In this document: piece after piece, positions 22,668 through 33,966 of the stretch
Layout: each line of letters opens with the position of its first letter
Position numbering within the stretch: position 1 is the stretch's first letter
DNA from: Aedes albopictus
Taxonomy: Eukaryota; Arthropoda; Insecta; Diptera; Culicidae
DNA length: 64,000 nucleotides
Direction: 5' to 3'
Assembly: GCF_035046485.1 (NCBI RefSeq)
Contig: NC_085138.1
Coordinates: 429,275,265 to 429,339,264 of the forward strand
The notes under the pieces: model-generated
Told to the model about the DNA's origin: nothing
The model's database searches: none
Seen by the model: the letters and a program-made list of their open reading frames with translations, nothing else
Made by a program: the position numbers and the translations under genes

Positions 22668-24294
22668 GGAAAATTACGATGAGCATTTCAATGGCGACGT
22701 TGCAAATACCGAAGGTGGCATGGTAACAGATCTAGGAGTATGTACACAGGACGAAAGATTTCCGGCCCCTGACCTCCAAGAAATTGAGAAGGAGGTTGGC
22801 CGGTTGTAAAACATCAAAACCGCTGGAGCAGATCCACTACCAAGCGAGCTTCTAAAATATGGTGGAGAAGCACTGGTGAGAGCACTACACTGGGTCATTA
22901 TCAAGATTTGGGAGGAGGAAGTATTACCGGAGGAATGGATGGAAGGTATCGTGTGTCCCATCTACAAAAAGGGCGACAAGTTGAATTGCGGGAACTACCG
23001 TGCCATCACACTACTGAGCGCTGCCTACAAGATACTCTCTCAAATTCCATGCCGCCGTCTATCACCGATTGCAAGAGAATTCGTGGGGCAATATCAGGCT
23101 GGATTTATGGGTGAACGCGCTACAACAGACCAGATGTTCGCCATCCGCCAGGTGTTGCAGAAATGCCGCGAATACAACGTGCCCACACATCACTTGTTCA
23201 TCGATTTCAAATCGGCGTATGATACAATCAATCGAGAGCAGCTATGGCAGATTATGCGCGAATACGGATTCCCGGATAAACTGATACGATTGATCAAGGC
23301 GACGATGGATCGAGTGATGTGCGTAGTTCGAGTATCAGGAACACTCTCGAGTCCCTTCGAATCTCGCACAGGGTTACGGCAAGGTGATGGTCTTTCGTGC
23401 TTGCTGTTCAACATTGCTTTAGAGGGTGCAATTTTCACGAAGTCCTTTCAGCTGCTTGGTTTCGCTGATGATATTGATATTATAGCTCGTAAATTTGAGA
23501 CGATGGCGGAAACGTACATCCAACAAAAGAGTGAAGCCAGGCGAATTGGATTAGTCATTAATGTGTCCAAGACAAAGTACATGGTGGCAAATGGCTCCAG
23601 GAAGGAATCACCGCGCCCGCCACCCCGAATTTATATCGCCGGTGATGAAATCGAGGCGGTTGAAGAATTCGTGTACTTGGGCTCACTGGTAACCGCCGAC
23701 AACGACACCAGCAAAGAAATTCAGAGGCGCATTGTGGCAGGAAATCGTGCTTACTTTGGACTCCGCAGAATTCTTCGATCGAACAAAGTTCGCCGTAACA
23801 CGAAATTAACTATCTACAAAACGCTGATTAGACCGGTGTCCTCTATGGGCACGAAACATGGACCCTACGTACAGAGGACCAACGCGCCCTTGGAGTTTTC
23901 GAACGGAAGGTGTTGCGTACCATCTACGGCGGAGTGCAGATGGAAGACGGGACTTGGAGAAGGCGAATGAACCACGAGCTGCATCAGCTGCTGAGAGAAC
24001 CAACCGTCGTCCATACCGCGAAAATCGGGAGACTACGGTGGGCGGGTCACGTCATCAGGATGCGGATAGCAACCCGACTAAAATGGTTCTCGAGAGTCAT
24101 CCGACCGGTACAAGAAGACGTGGAGCGCAGCGAGCTAGGTGGGTCGACCAAGTAGAGGACGATCTGCGGACCCTACGCAGAGTGCGGAACTGGAGACAAA
24201 CAGCCATGGACCGAGTGGAATGGAGACGGCTACTATGTACAGCAGAGGGCACCCCCGCCATAGCCTGATCGGTAAGGTAAGTAAGGAAAATGAC
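22668..24294 (+). pseudogene. RTE-like LINE reverse transcriptase, 5'-truncated copy 1
   Basis: The body (22678-24284) is bounded by GGAAAATTAC (22668-22677) and GGAAAATGAC (24285-24294), a probable 10-bp TSD. It encodes a LINE reverse transcriptase: I-V-C-P-I-Y-K-K-G-D, then C-G-N-Y-R-A-I-T-L-L-S, then F-I-D-F-K-S-A-Y-D (first catalytic aspartate, about 23200), L-R-Q-G-D, and F-A-D-D (about 23461), with the C-terminal Y-L-G-S-L-V and I-Y-K-T-L-I-R-P blocks. It ends in a GGTAAGGTAAGTAAGG tail. Defects: an in-frame TAA at 22807-22809, a frameshift near 23838, another near 24062, and a 36-bp in-frame deletion near 23428 relative to copy 2. The clade is my judgement. Not functional. Confidence 0.9.
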
Positions 24295-24297
24295 AAC

Positions 24298-25378
24298 TCC
24301 TATAAAAAAGTGTTATATGGGTAATTATGACAAACAAATCAAATTCAAGGAAAAATATTTAAAAAAAATCTAAATTGAGCCCTACACTGAAATAAAGTTT
24401 GTTGTTGTTACTACCGAATGCATGGTAAAATTAAGAACTGTACCAACAATTTTCAACCGAATGAAAGTTCTGTTAATTGTTCTGAAACATTGTCAATATT
24501 ACCATGCGTGCAGTACCGTTGACTGAAAACATTCTTGATTCCACTATTTGGTCATTGTAAATTCGACCATGTCGACTTGAATGTTGCGCGTCTTGGATAA
24601 AAAAGGTCAAAAATACAATGTCAAAATAGTAGCATCAAGAATGTTTTCAGTCAATCGTACTGCACGCATGGTAGTATTGACAATGTTTCAGAACAATTAA
24701 CAGAATTTTGCATTCGGTTGAAAATTGTTGGTATAGTTCTTAATCTTACCATGGATTCAGTAAAAACTACAACAACATTTATTTCAGTGTACACTGAAAA
24801 AACATTATTTTTTAAATTTCAAAGTCAATTTAAAATAAACACCACTTTTGAATTCGATGAAATTTTGTCTCCAGATAGGTAAATTATGTTCCCTACCAAC
24901 CGCCCATAGACCACAAGATGGGCACATTAAAGGAAAATTAGAAAACAGTGCATAGCTTTTTGATTGTATGCAACAAATTTTTATATTTTAAATATGAAAC
25001 CCCTTCCAAATTATTGAATGACTAAGCCAAATCTCCTAGCAAATTGTGTTTCATTTGATTTTGGGATGATTTTAACCTTCACTGTCAGTTTTTCATAAAA
25101 AAAAGACAGATAAAAATCATTTGGACATGAAAATGTTTTTGATAGAAAAAAAAAACTTGTTTTCTTAACATTGCCCATCTTGTGGTGTATGGGAAATCGG
25201 TGCGGAACATAATTACCTATCTTGATACAAATTTCGTCGAAATTAAAAATAGTTCTGTTTTCTTTGAATAACTTTTTTTACAGTGTAGGGCTCAATTTGG
25301 ATATTTTTCAATATTTTTTTCTCTTAAAACTAGACTTATTTTGTGATAATCACCCATACAACACTATTCCATAATAAG
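24298..25378. mobile_element. Foldback element interrupted by a second MITE
   Basis: The left flank (AAAGTGTTATATGGGTAATT, then CTAAATTGAGCCCTACACTG) has its complement at the right (CAGTGTAGGGCTCAATTTGG, then AATCACCCATACAACACT). The interior arms pair as well: ACAAGATGGGCA near 24912 with TGCCCATCTTGTGG near 25176. A separate element at 24385-24789 sits between GAGCCCTA and TACACTG and splits the left arm at a TA. Removing it makes the two arms match. The outer element starts just beyond the TSD of the LINE. Confidence 0.85.
24385..24789. mobile_element. 405-bp TA-flanked palindromic MITE
   Basis: CACTGAAATAAA at the left and TTTATTTCAGTG at the right, TA on both sides (24383-24384 and 24790-24791). 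The whole element is one long imperfect inverted repeat: ACCATGCGTGCAGTACC near 24505 pairs with GTACTGCACGCATGGTA near 24660. The loop is about 24560-24615. Younger than the foldback element it lies in. Confidence 0.9.
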
Positions 25379-26197
25379 AAAATCGTCTGTTTCCTTCAGA
25401 ATTATTTTTCCGGTGGGGTTTCAAAAAATCTCACAGAAATTCCCCCAGGAATTGCTTTATGAATTCTTTCACAAAACCTTCAAAGTAATCGTTCAGAAAT
25501 TTAAAAAAAAATATAATCAAATTTTCTACCAGAAATTTCACAAAAAAAAAATCTGGCATAGATTGCTACAGAAATTTCTCCATGAACTTCTGCAGAAAAT
25601 CATTTTGGTTTTTTTTTTCTTTCAGAAAATCATCTAAATTTTCATTCAGATATGTCACTAGGGATACCTTTGGAAAATTTCTTCAACGATTACTTTAGAA
25701 AGTTTCTAGTTTTTTTTTTTTTGAAAATCAAAAATGTTTTAAATTGCTTCATAAATTTCTCCACTAACGTGTGAAGAATTTGCGTCCAGCTAAAATTCAT
25801 GGATAAAATTAAAAACCTTGAGTTACTTCTCATCGTCCGAAAATTTCTTCAGAATTTGGAAGATAATTTGGAAGTTTCCTTCAGGCATTGCATTGATTTA
25901 AAAATTCCGCCCAAGGGTTGCTCTCGGTATTTCGTTTGGCTGTTCCTTCACAATTTTCCTTGACGTTATCTTTAGGTATTCTAAAAAAAATCTTCATGAT
26001 TCCTTTAGAATATTCTTTAGTGATACCTTTGGAAAGAGAAGCATTTCTTCGGAAGTTTCTCCAGGGATTTAATCGTTCTGAAATTCCTCTGTAGATTTTT
26101 TTTTCTGAAAATCTTTCAGGAATTCATTTGAAAAAAAAGTCTCCAGAGATGTCAAATAATTTTCTCTGGAGGTTCCTTCAGAAACTTTTCGTGAGAC

Positions 26198-26360
26198 TTG
26201 TGGTAGCCGCGTGTGATAAGCACAAGAGTGTGAAACAGACTGATCATTCTGCTGCGCTGCAGAACATGAGCCGGCGGGTGCCACCGCACAGGCATGTACG
26301 CGCATGAGTGTATTGTATAAAGATGCACTAGCAAGACACTCGTCACCACAAGACTTACCA
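26198..26360. mobile_element. Short inverted-repeat insertion inside the minisatellite
   Basis: AGACTTGTGGTAG at the left is matched by CACCACAAGACTTACC at the right, bracketing about 130 bp of GC-richer, non-minisatellite sequence (CTGCGCTGCAGAAC, GCCGGCGGGTGCC). Minisatellite lies on both sides. The TSD is unclear and the family unknown. Confidence 0.5.
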
Positions 26361-26895
26361 ATGAAAGGAGAGATTCAGAAGCTCTTTTAGGAAATATTCC
26401 ATGTGTTGCTTCCGAAATTCCTCCAAGAGTTTTTATCCGAAATTTTCCAAGGGATTAGTCAAAAATTTCTTCAAGGATTCTTCTAGGAAACCTTCCATAA
26501 ATTATCCCAGTTAATGATTCAAGGATTTCTTTAGATAATCCTTCAGCGATTCCTGCAAAAAATCTCCCAGGGATGCTCATAGAAAAGCTTCTAAGAATTC
26601 AGAAATTCTACCAAGGGTCCCTTTATAATTAATCCTCCATTGATTTATTTAGAAATTTCTACATAATTTCCGTTAGAAATACTTCCAGAGATGTTTCAAA
26701 GTAATTCTTCATTTCGCAAGGGATAATCCTCATAATCTTCTAGTCATTCAAACCATCCTCCAGGAAATCGGATACCGGATTTTTGAAAATTATTTACTCA
26801 TTTCTTCAGAAATTTCTTTAGAAAATCAAAAAATCATCAAAAAAGATTTCCTTCAAAAATCCTTTCGGAGGTTCCTTTGAAAAATCTATCAGAGG

Positions 26896-27032
26896 TTGGA
26901 TCTCCATTTAGCCTAGTGGTTAAGGCTATGAAATGCCAATCCGGTGACGACAGGTTCGATTCCCGTTCCAGCAGTGAAAATTTTCTCGAATCCTTGGGCG
27001 TAGTGTATCATTGTACTTGCCACTCTTCTAGC
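26896..27032 (+). mobile_element. Feilai-like tRNA-derived SINE, truncated
   Basis: Starts GGTTGGATCTCC, then the pol III A box TAGCCTAGTGGTTA (about 26910) and the B box GGTTCGATTCC (26953-26963), followed by the SINE body motif CTTGGGCGTAGTGTATCATT. The 3' part present in the copy at 34411 is absent; minisatellite follows directly. It is a retroposed, non-coding element mobilised by LINE machinery. The family name rests on my memory of Aedes Feilai. Confidence 0.85.
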
Positions 27033-27080
27033 GGTTTCTTCAGAAATCCTTCCAGGGATACGGGGTCTCGCACAAATCAC

Positions 27081-27453
27081 TTAGAAATTTATCCAGCACA
27101 ATTTCTTTTATTTGGGACAAAAAGTTTGAAATATAATTATGAATTATTCGAAATCTTAACTATTGTTGCTTGTTTGGAGCAAACAAGTTGTAACATTATT
27201 GGCCCCGACTTAATAGCGTTCATCGGAAATTGACATGCATTTCAAAGCCAAACACAATTTGCATGAGCCACCAGAGTTCAATGCGATTCTCTCTACAACC
27301 TCCAACGTCAATCAGTAAGAATACCTGCCGGCGAGCGAGGCGTAACATCTCCAGAATCGCGTGTGAATAGTACACAATTAATAATCTTCAACTGCATTGT
27401 GTGTGCAATCTGGAGCTCTGCCTTGCATTTTTCTCCACGTTGTTGTTACCTTA
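27081..27453. other. No recognisable feature
   Basis: Mixed composition without repeats that I can identify. GCTTGTTTGGAGCAAACAAG near 27170 is a small imperfect palindrome. Confidence 0.4.
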
Positions 27454-27932
27454 CCCTAAACCACGGGTTCCCAACCGGTGGTCCGCGGCCCCCTGGGGGG
27501 CCGTGAAGCCAGTCCTGGGGGGCCGCGATGTTACCGAAAAAAAAATTGTACTATTTTGTGCTAATTATAAAAGTTTTCAATTTTGTATACCGCCACCCCA
27601 AAAGCCACAATTTGAAGAACAAATTTTCAGTATAAAACACCTTTAGAAGAAAAAATTTTTCGGCTGCGCCGCTATTTTTTAGCTACGGCTCAAATTGAAT
27701 GAACATGACATAATTGTTTACAAAATGTGATTGTCGAATAAAAAAACCTATTATTGATCGTCGAAAATCCCTCTCACAGTAAATTTCTGGCTACGTCACT
27801 GTACCCAAAAAACTCAGTTTCGTTCATTTTACTCATATTTTTGTTCTAAAAATTTTCATTGGGCCCCAGATGTTTTGACAATTCTTAAAGGGGGTCGCCA
27901 ACTCAAAAAGGTTGGGAACCCCTGCCCTAAAC
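27454..27932. mobile_element. 463-bp hAT-type non-autonomous element with exact 8-bp TSD
   Basis: The element is 27462-27924. CCCTAAAC stands on each side (27454-27461 and 27925-27932), an exact 8-bp duplication as made by hAT transposases. The ends are CACGGGTTCCCAACC and GGTTGGGAACCCCTG, one mismatch in 15. The interior is G/C-rich next to the left end (GGCCCCCTGGGGGGCC) and AT-rich elsewhere. No transposase. Confidence 0.95.
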
Positions 27933-30018
27933 AATGATTTTAACGCGCTGCTGCGCTACCTTCGGCGCAAAGTTACAAGCCCGACATTAAGTTCAACGGC
28001 GTGTCCATCAGTGTGTAATGATACAGATGGAGAGAGGGTCGAACTGTCAATAATTATTTACAGCCGTGGGCAGAATGCGCAAAACTTCCTTACCTAACAT
28101 CGACAACAACAACAACAATACTTAACATCGGACGATCGTAGGCTGACTTTGAACTTCAGACGGATGATATTTACGATCAAAGGGCGTACGGAGATCCGTG
28201 AACCCCCCGACACCAGTGCCAGTGAATGAATGATGATTTGCGCCTCCCAGGCAGGTTGACTGTGCGACACTGATTCAAGTTGCTGTCGATGCCACAATTA
28301 TATTGATGCTCTTGCGAGTCTTAAGTCAGGCGGTTGAGGATGGAGAATCTAGGGGGAAGGTTATCCATGCTAATAGTGCCATCGGAGTGAAAATAAGGGG
28401 TTGAATTGGTTATACCCATACACAGTTTAATATTTTTGAATCCTAAGGAATCCATTAATATTCAAGTCATGGTCGGCTATATCCTCTTTTGAATTTTACG
28501 TGTGGGTGTTTAGAAAACATTTCAAACAAATGAGTAGTTCTAAAATTCTATTTTAGAAAAGTCAATTATTAAAATTTTCTTTTGTGAGAATGCTTTTACA
28601 TTTTGGTCAAAAAAGTTGTTCGCAGAATTGCATTCTTGTGAAAATATATAATATATTCATTCAATAGAATGACAAAAGATCTTTCATTCTAGTCTTCCAT
28701 TTAGATATTTTTGTTACCATGCCATTAGTAATCAACTATCCCGAAGAAGCTGTTGCCAGCGCCAAACTAATCGTACAAACCCACTTTCACTAACTTGTCC
28801 ATCGAATTATGATTACACAATATTGGTCCACCAAGCAATTACCTTTCACCGGTCACTCGAATTGATTAGGTACAACTGTTATCCCATAGCCTCTTATCGA
28901 TTGTTATAGCACCGACTGTGGTCGGTCACCAATTGATGTATGTAGGTAGGTAGGCGCCTATCTATCCATCATCATTGACGCGGTTATATCGCACCGAACA
29001 ACGGTCTCATGTCCACAGAAGGCAATAATCCGCACTAGACATTAGCGGTGAGAACGGGAGGGTGAAGAGTCTTGCATTCTTGGTTGGAAGCAAGGGTGGT
29101 TTGTTTAGTTCTGGATAGTGGTATAAGATAAGTAAAAGATTCTGAAATTCACATTTTTATAACGATAATTCACATCCCGAAGGACATTCATTCCAAAAAC
29201 TTCTTTTAAAGTTAAAAACCATTTGTGCTAAAACCACTATAACCGTTTTGATACGGAAAAAGCATCACTGTTGTTTTGCCGAGGAAGAAGCCATGATAGT
29301 GGTTGTCGATGGACTATAGGAAATCCATCGCCTGTAATTGGAATTGGAATAAACTGCAATTGCTTCACGGAACTGAACAGACGACCGAGTTTGTTACGTT
29401 AACCATTGTATTATACCTGGCTGTGACTATGACTATGGTCGCAGGCAGTCTTCAAGGTGCAGCCCCGCGCGGATGTGTAGCCGTGCTCACACTCTCCAAT
29501 GAACATTAGCTTCGAGTTCATGCATGCACACGTCGGGATGAACATGCACTCGAGCTCAAGCTCAATGCTCATGTTTTGCACCGCGCTCGCAGCGGCGCTC
29601 ACAGCCGCGCTGAAAACATCGGTGTTTGCAGCTTCGCACTCGTTTCGGTTTTGCACTGCGGTCAAGCTGGGTAAGCTGAGAAATGTTCTAACGGTTCAAT
29701 GCCACATTTGCAGTTGCTGTCGTCACAGTTGTTGATGGCGTGATTCAACGGTGATGATAAATTCTTTTTTTTCTGGTCCACTTCGATTAAGTATGGGTTG
29801 TTTTTTTTTATATTTAATAAACACATTGCTGGTCGTCATGACGTATTTTAGGCCTCCAAAGGGCGGCTGGGTTAAAATATTGTAAGTTCTTCAGTTGGGT
29901 CAAAAAAAGCTTCCGAATTAAATTTTTATATTAAGCAACATTTGTAGAGCTGAAGGTCGCTGTCGATAGTACGTACTAGAATTGTTTTAGGAAAATTACA
30001 GTTTGTCGCATCAACTCG
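27933..30018. other. Low-repeat island, no gene identified
   Basis: Holds an AAC-type microsatellite near 28100-28120, GTAGGTAGGTAGG near 28945 and a GC-rich patch at 29440-29660 (CGCTCGCAGCGGCGCTCAC). Short open frames overlap in that patch without a domain. The stretch 28700-29050 is of higher complexity than its surroundings and could be host regulatory or intronic DNA. Confidence 0.4.
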
Positions 30019-30097
30019 GGAACATTTCGTTTTTTTTTTGAATTTTTATTTACGTGTATTTTAACTAAGGCTAATTCTACACTTACGGAACATTTCG
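30019..30097 (-). mobile_element. 57-bp poly(A) retroposon with 11-bp TSD
   Basis: GGAACATTTCG occurs at 30019-30029 and again at 30087-30097. Between them, read on the - strand, lies a body starting GTAAGTGTAGAATTAGCC, containing AAAATACACGTAAATAAA, and ending in a run of A. The AATAAA is a polyadenylation-type signal. A second insertion with the same body is at 33866-33917. Confidence 0.9.
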
Positions 30098-30117
30098 GTC
30101 CTACTTAGCGTTCCAAA

Positions 30118-30270
30118 ATAACCGTGGGGGAGGGGCGTTCATAAAGCACGTAAACTTCTAGATAAGGGGGAGGGACAGGGGACTATCCAAAGTATACGCT
30201 TAATTCAAAAAAATTTCAAGTGTTTGTGTGATCAAAAGTCGACGGGGGGAGGAGGGGTTTCTGAAATCCC
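30118..30270. mobile_element. Relic of a G-rich MITE
   Basis: GGGGGAGGGGCGTTCATAAA followed by GCACGTAAAC resembles the left end of the MITE at 50968-51134, and the G-rich interior is similar. No matching right end is seen, so it is a partial copy. Confidence 0.45.
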
Positions 30271-30784
30271 CAACATGCAAAACATGAGTGCAAATTTTTA
30301 TGTCTTCACGGTCCGCATGATGATTTGTATGGGTTACCGTTCGGGAAAATGTTGGTAAAAATGAAGAAAGTCAAATTTTAACCACAAGATGAAACATGAA
30401 CCATGTTGATCTCTCCAAATACGTATCCTCTGGCGTCACTCGCTAGCATAGCGCGGTTATCAAAAGTACGTGTTGAAGGTAATTGTTGAAGTGATTGTGG
30501 TCTACAAAAGACTGTAGACGACAGTAAAAACGGAACTGGTTAGCACAGCATGAATCATAACACCTAGCTTTGATTAGCTGTCAACGCATGTAAATGAACC
30601 AACGACTGATTGCTAAGTATGTTTTAATTCATACTGCCTGAACTGGCTCCCTTTTCGCTAACTTTCCGTTTTAATTTCCATACTGTTTTAGTCGAAATCA
30701 TCGCATGCTGCATGTCCATGATACACACTCAATACTGGGAGCGGTTACGCCAATAACAGAAGAGGACGCTAGCTAATCACATCA
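30271..30784. other. No recognisable feature
   Basis: No tandem, inverted or coding structure that I can support. Confidence 0.4.
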
Positions 30785-31215
30785 AGCAAAACTGCTAAAA
30801 GAATTCTTGAAGATTGTACTAGAGGAATCCATTGATTTTTTTTTATTTTGAAGGAATCTGTATTGAAGGATCCCAAGAGCATCCTGGAGAAAACTTAAAT
30901 CACTTGAGAAATCCTTGGTAAAATTCCAAATAAACGTTCTGGAGGAACCCGTGAAGAAACCTCTGGAGGAGTTCCCGGATGAATTCCTGGTGTAACTCAT
31001 AGAAGAGTCATTGGTGGATTTGCTATTGAAATCTCTGAAGAAATCCCTTTCAGGATTATAGATGAAATTCCTGGGATGTGCTCCTTCAATTTCAAGAGAA
31101 GTCCTAGAAGAAATGGATTGCTAATTGTAGCATGATTCCCAGTGTTATTGAAGCAAAGAATCTCTGTAGGAATCTCGGATGAAATCATAACTTGAAAAAA
31201 ATCTCTGGAACGAAG
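30785..31215 (+). repeat. 12-bp minisatellite block
   Basis: Units such as CTGGAGGAACCC, CTGGAGGAGTTC and CTGAAGAAATCC in 12-bp steps. Short open frames arise from the repeat. Confidence 0.75.
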
Positions 31216-32055
31216 AAGCAATTTTTTTGGGACTACATTAACTTACAGAAATGATTTCATCCCAGCGTTACATGTTTGGGGATGTCTTACTTAAAATTTA
31301 CTTAAAAAAAGACACAAGTTTCACTGCAATTACACTAGTTTACAAAATAAAACGAAAGTCGTGAACTTCTGTCAACGACCAAAATTTTTGAAGCACAATT
31401 TAGTGCTGATTTCGAAACCGACCTTCAAAAAATTTTAAGTAGAACAGTTTTTGAGTTTTAGCTCAATATCGAGTGTTACAACTTTTCAAAATATGTAATT
31501 TACTAAAATTCAAATATATTGCGTTTTGTTCAACCAATTTTAAATATTTTTCCATAAATTAAAAGCTGAATTTGATCATCTGAATACAGGTTTTGCGTCA
31601 GATTGATGAAATTTAAGATATTGGCGAAATTTAGGGACGACTCGCAGGAATAGACAATTTAAAATGTGTATTTTTAGCAAGGAAGTTATACAGAAGTTCC
31701 TTGATAAAGCTCTACTGTATAATGTACCGCTACGGCGCTGGTACACGTGATAAAACTGGATAACAAACATAGAAAATGCATTGAGAAGGCGATACTTGTG
31801 GTGAAATGATGCAATTATTTCAATTCTACATTCAGAAACACGTGAAATTGAGATTAAGATTGCGTAAAACAGTCGTATGTACTCCTATGGGAATCGAATG
31901 CACGACTTCCTTTTTGCAGGATGGACGCTTACTCCATTCAGTTTCCAATAATCATCCTGTTCAGACTCGTGCTTTTCCACACGTTAGTTTGAAAGTGTTT
32001 TTGTCTTTCTCGTACAAAGTGTATTCAAAGGCTATGGTATATGTTCGCTCAAAAA
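31216..32055. other. AT-rich segment; possible tRNA-like B box near 31880-31945
   Basis: On the - strand, GTCGTGCATTCGATTCCC is close to a pol III B box, and GGAGTAAGCG upstream could be a poor A box. No cloverleaf could be drawn. The rest shows nothing I recognise. Confidence 0.3.
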
Positions 32056-33115
32056 CCCAATTTCGATAATAGGCTCGGATGGTCAAGTCACATATACAAA
32101 TCGCCTCAGTTCGACGAATGGAGATGATGTCTGTGTGTGTATGTATGTATGTCTGTGCGCAAGAAAAGTTCGCTCACTTTTAAGGCACTTCCCATTGGCC
32201 GATTTCGCAGATATTAGCATGATTTGAACCGGAATTTTACCGCATTGTTTGCTATTAAAAAGGGTCCGGATCAGCCCAGGCTTTTCGGAGTTTAGGCCAT
32301 TTCTGTGATCCGGACCAGCACCGGTAGAACTGGCAGTATATAAAACTGAACCAAGCCCCACCATACGACACATCAAACTGCGACGATTTTTGTAACCTTT
32401 AGTATGGCTGACGAAATTTGTGTGGAAATCAACACTGGAGACCAGAAATTTCACGATGTCGGTCCAAAATTAATGATGGCAGCCTAATATTTAAGACAAG
32501 ATTTAAGACGGCGGCTCCAAATTCAAGATGGCGGCTATGTTATAGAGTTTTAGGCTTTAAACCCGAGCAGAGGAAAAAAGTCAATAATAGCATATTTTGA
32601 TACGGAGATCAAAAACGATATTTGTTTGTTTGAGATAAGAGGTAAAAGTACTGAAAATATGGCGTTCAAACATCCAAGATGGCGGCTATAAATTCAAGAT
32701 GACGATTGTTTAATAGTGTTTAGGTTCTAAAACCATGCAGTATGGGGTTTAGGGTATATTTGGTATGGTGAAGATATCTGAACTCCATAAATGGCGACCA
32801 GAATATCCAAGATGGTGGTCTATAATTCAAGATGGCGGCTCAAAATTCAAGATGGTGGCAAGGATGGTGGCTGTTTAATGGAGTTTTAGGCTCTAAAACC
32901 ATACAAAAGGGGTATATTTGGTATGAGAAGAAGTCCAAATTAAAGATTGCAACTTTTTTTAAAGAGTTTAAGACTCAAACATTAAAAGCCATATAAACGA
33001 TCCATGAAATGCATTTTTGTTAAACTTATGAAAGCGCGATATTCATGTCACTTCAGTTTTGTTGAAATGGGTATCGAAGGCACGAGAAAGGTGCCATCAC
33101 CGCAAGGTGGATTAA
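32056..33115 (+). repeat. Dispersed repeat with CAAGATGGCGGC motifs
   Basis: Contains a GTGTGTATGTATGTATGTC microsatellite near 32135 and many variants of CAAGATGGCGGCT (perfect AAGATGGCGGC at 32525-32535, 32676-32686 and 32829-32839). It ends with GGCACGAGAAAGGTGCCATC then ACCGCAAGGTGG (about 33080-33112). A related end, ACGAGAAAGGCAGCATCATG then ACCGCTAGGTGG, is at about 56880-56910, so the boundary is that of a repeat family. Around 32560 the sequence CCCGAGCAGAGGAAAA matches the end of the element at 46556. Confidence 0.65.
32337..32487 (+). promoter_or_regulatory. TATA-like box followed by a 27-codon open frame
   Basis: TATATAAA at 32337-32344 lies 60 bp upstream of an ATG at 32404 that opens a 27-codon frame (M-A-D-E-I-C-V-E-I-N-T-G-D) ending at TAA 32485-32487. 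The spacing would suit a pol II promoter, but the segment belongs to a dispersed repeat and no product is recognised. Weak evidence. Confidence 0.25.
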
Positions 33116-33486
33116 TTAGGGTTTTTTCGCAGGCTCCGAACGTTCGCTAAGAATTCTAAATTGGAACGCTTGCTTCATTCAGAGCAAAAACTTCGAACTC
33201 GTAAATTTCCCCATCATCCGCAGCACATCTCAAGCTGGAAAAGAATGTCAACATCCCCGATTTCCAGGCGCTTAAGGCTTGATCAGTGAGATTCCAACAG
33301 AGGGGCAGTCGCAATCGCCTTGCATACCAATATCGACTGTGTGTTAAGGTGAGTCCTACCGTTGACCCAATCACTATCATCGGAGAATACTGTTCAACTC
33401 AAACAAGCCTCCGCGGCGATGCGATGGGTCAGTGGCGGCCTTTCCAACCATAGGTCAACATCGAAGGTCACATCCACCCCACATGA

Positions 33487-33966
33487 CTTTCCGGCAGGGA
33501 TGGGAACACTCACTTGCACAGAGTTACATTCACTTGCTGTTTTCTCAGCTCAGAAGCGTGCAATCAAGAAACGTTGTATGGACGACTTTTGCCTTGTGGT
33601 TTTGTCTAAAAGTTTGCCGAATAAAGTAGGGGTCGCACACGCATGGCAAAATCGTGAGGGAGCTGCGAAGGCAACTCTCCACGAGGTGAATGTAAATTAC
33701 ACTCACCTCGTGGAGAGTCGCTGTCATCGCTCTGTCACGACTTCGGTATGCGTGTGCGACCTCTACTCTATTCGGCAAACTTTTAGACAAAATCACAAGG
33801 CAAAAGTCGTCCATACAATGTTTCTTGATTGCATGCTTCTGAGCTGAGAAAACAGTAAATGAGTGTTTTTTTTTTATTAATGTGTATTTTAACATCAAGC
33901 TAATTCTACACTTAAGTAAGTAAGTGTAACTCTTTGCAAATGAGTGTTCCCATCCTTGCTTTCCGG
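33487..33966. mobile_element. 464-bp hAT-type hairpin element with exact 8-bp TSD
   Basis: The element is 33495-33958. CTTTCCGG stands at 33487-33494 and 33959-33966. The ends are CAGGGATGGGAACACTC and its complement GAGTGTTCCCATCCTTG. Almost the whole length is an inverted repeat with its centre near 33700, so both strands show about 160-residue look-alike frames; these are mirror images, not genes. The right arm is interrupted by a small retroposon (33866-33917). Confidence 0.93.
33857..33926 (-). mobile_element. 52-bp poly(A) retroposon inside the hAT hairpin
   Basis: The arm of the hAT hairpin is broken between AAATGAGTG (33857-33865) and AAGTAAGTG (33918-33926), a worn 9-bp TSD. On the - strand the insert reads TTAAGTGTAGAATTAGC, then AAAATACACATTAATAAA and a run of A. 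The body matches that at 30030-30086, and its 5' end lies within about two bases of the other. Confidence 0.85.

Larger units (their letters stand above)
25390..27080 (-). repeat. 12-bp minisatellite block, reverse orientation, with insertions
   Basis: Degenerate TTCTTCAGAAATTCCTCC-like units on the - strand, AT-rich in 25400-25750. Interrupted by a TIR segment at 26198-26360 and by a SINE at 26896-27032, after which TTCTTCAGAAATCCTTCC resumes. Confidence 0.75.

Noticed and set aside
31880..31945. tRNA gene on the - strand
   Set aside because: Only a B-box-like sequence; the acceptor and anticodon stems do not form.
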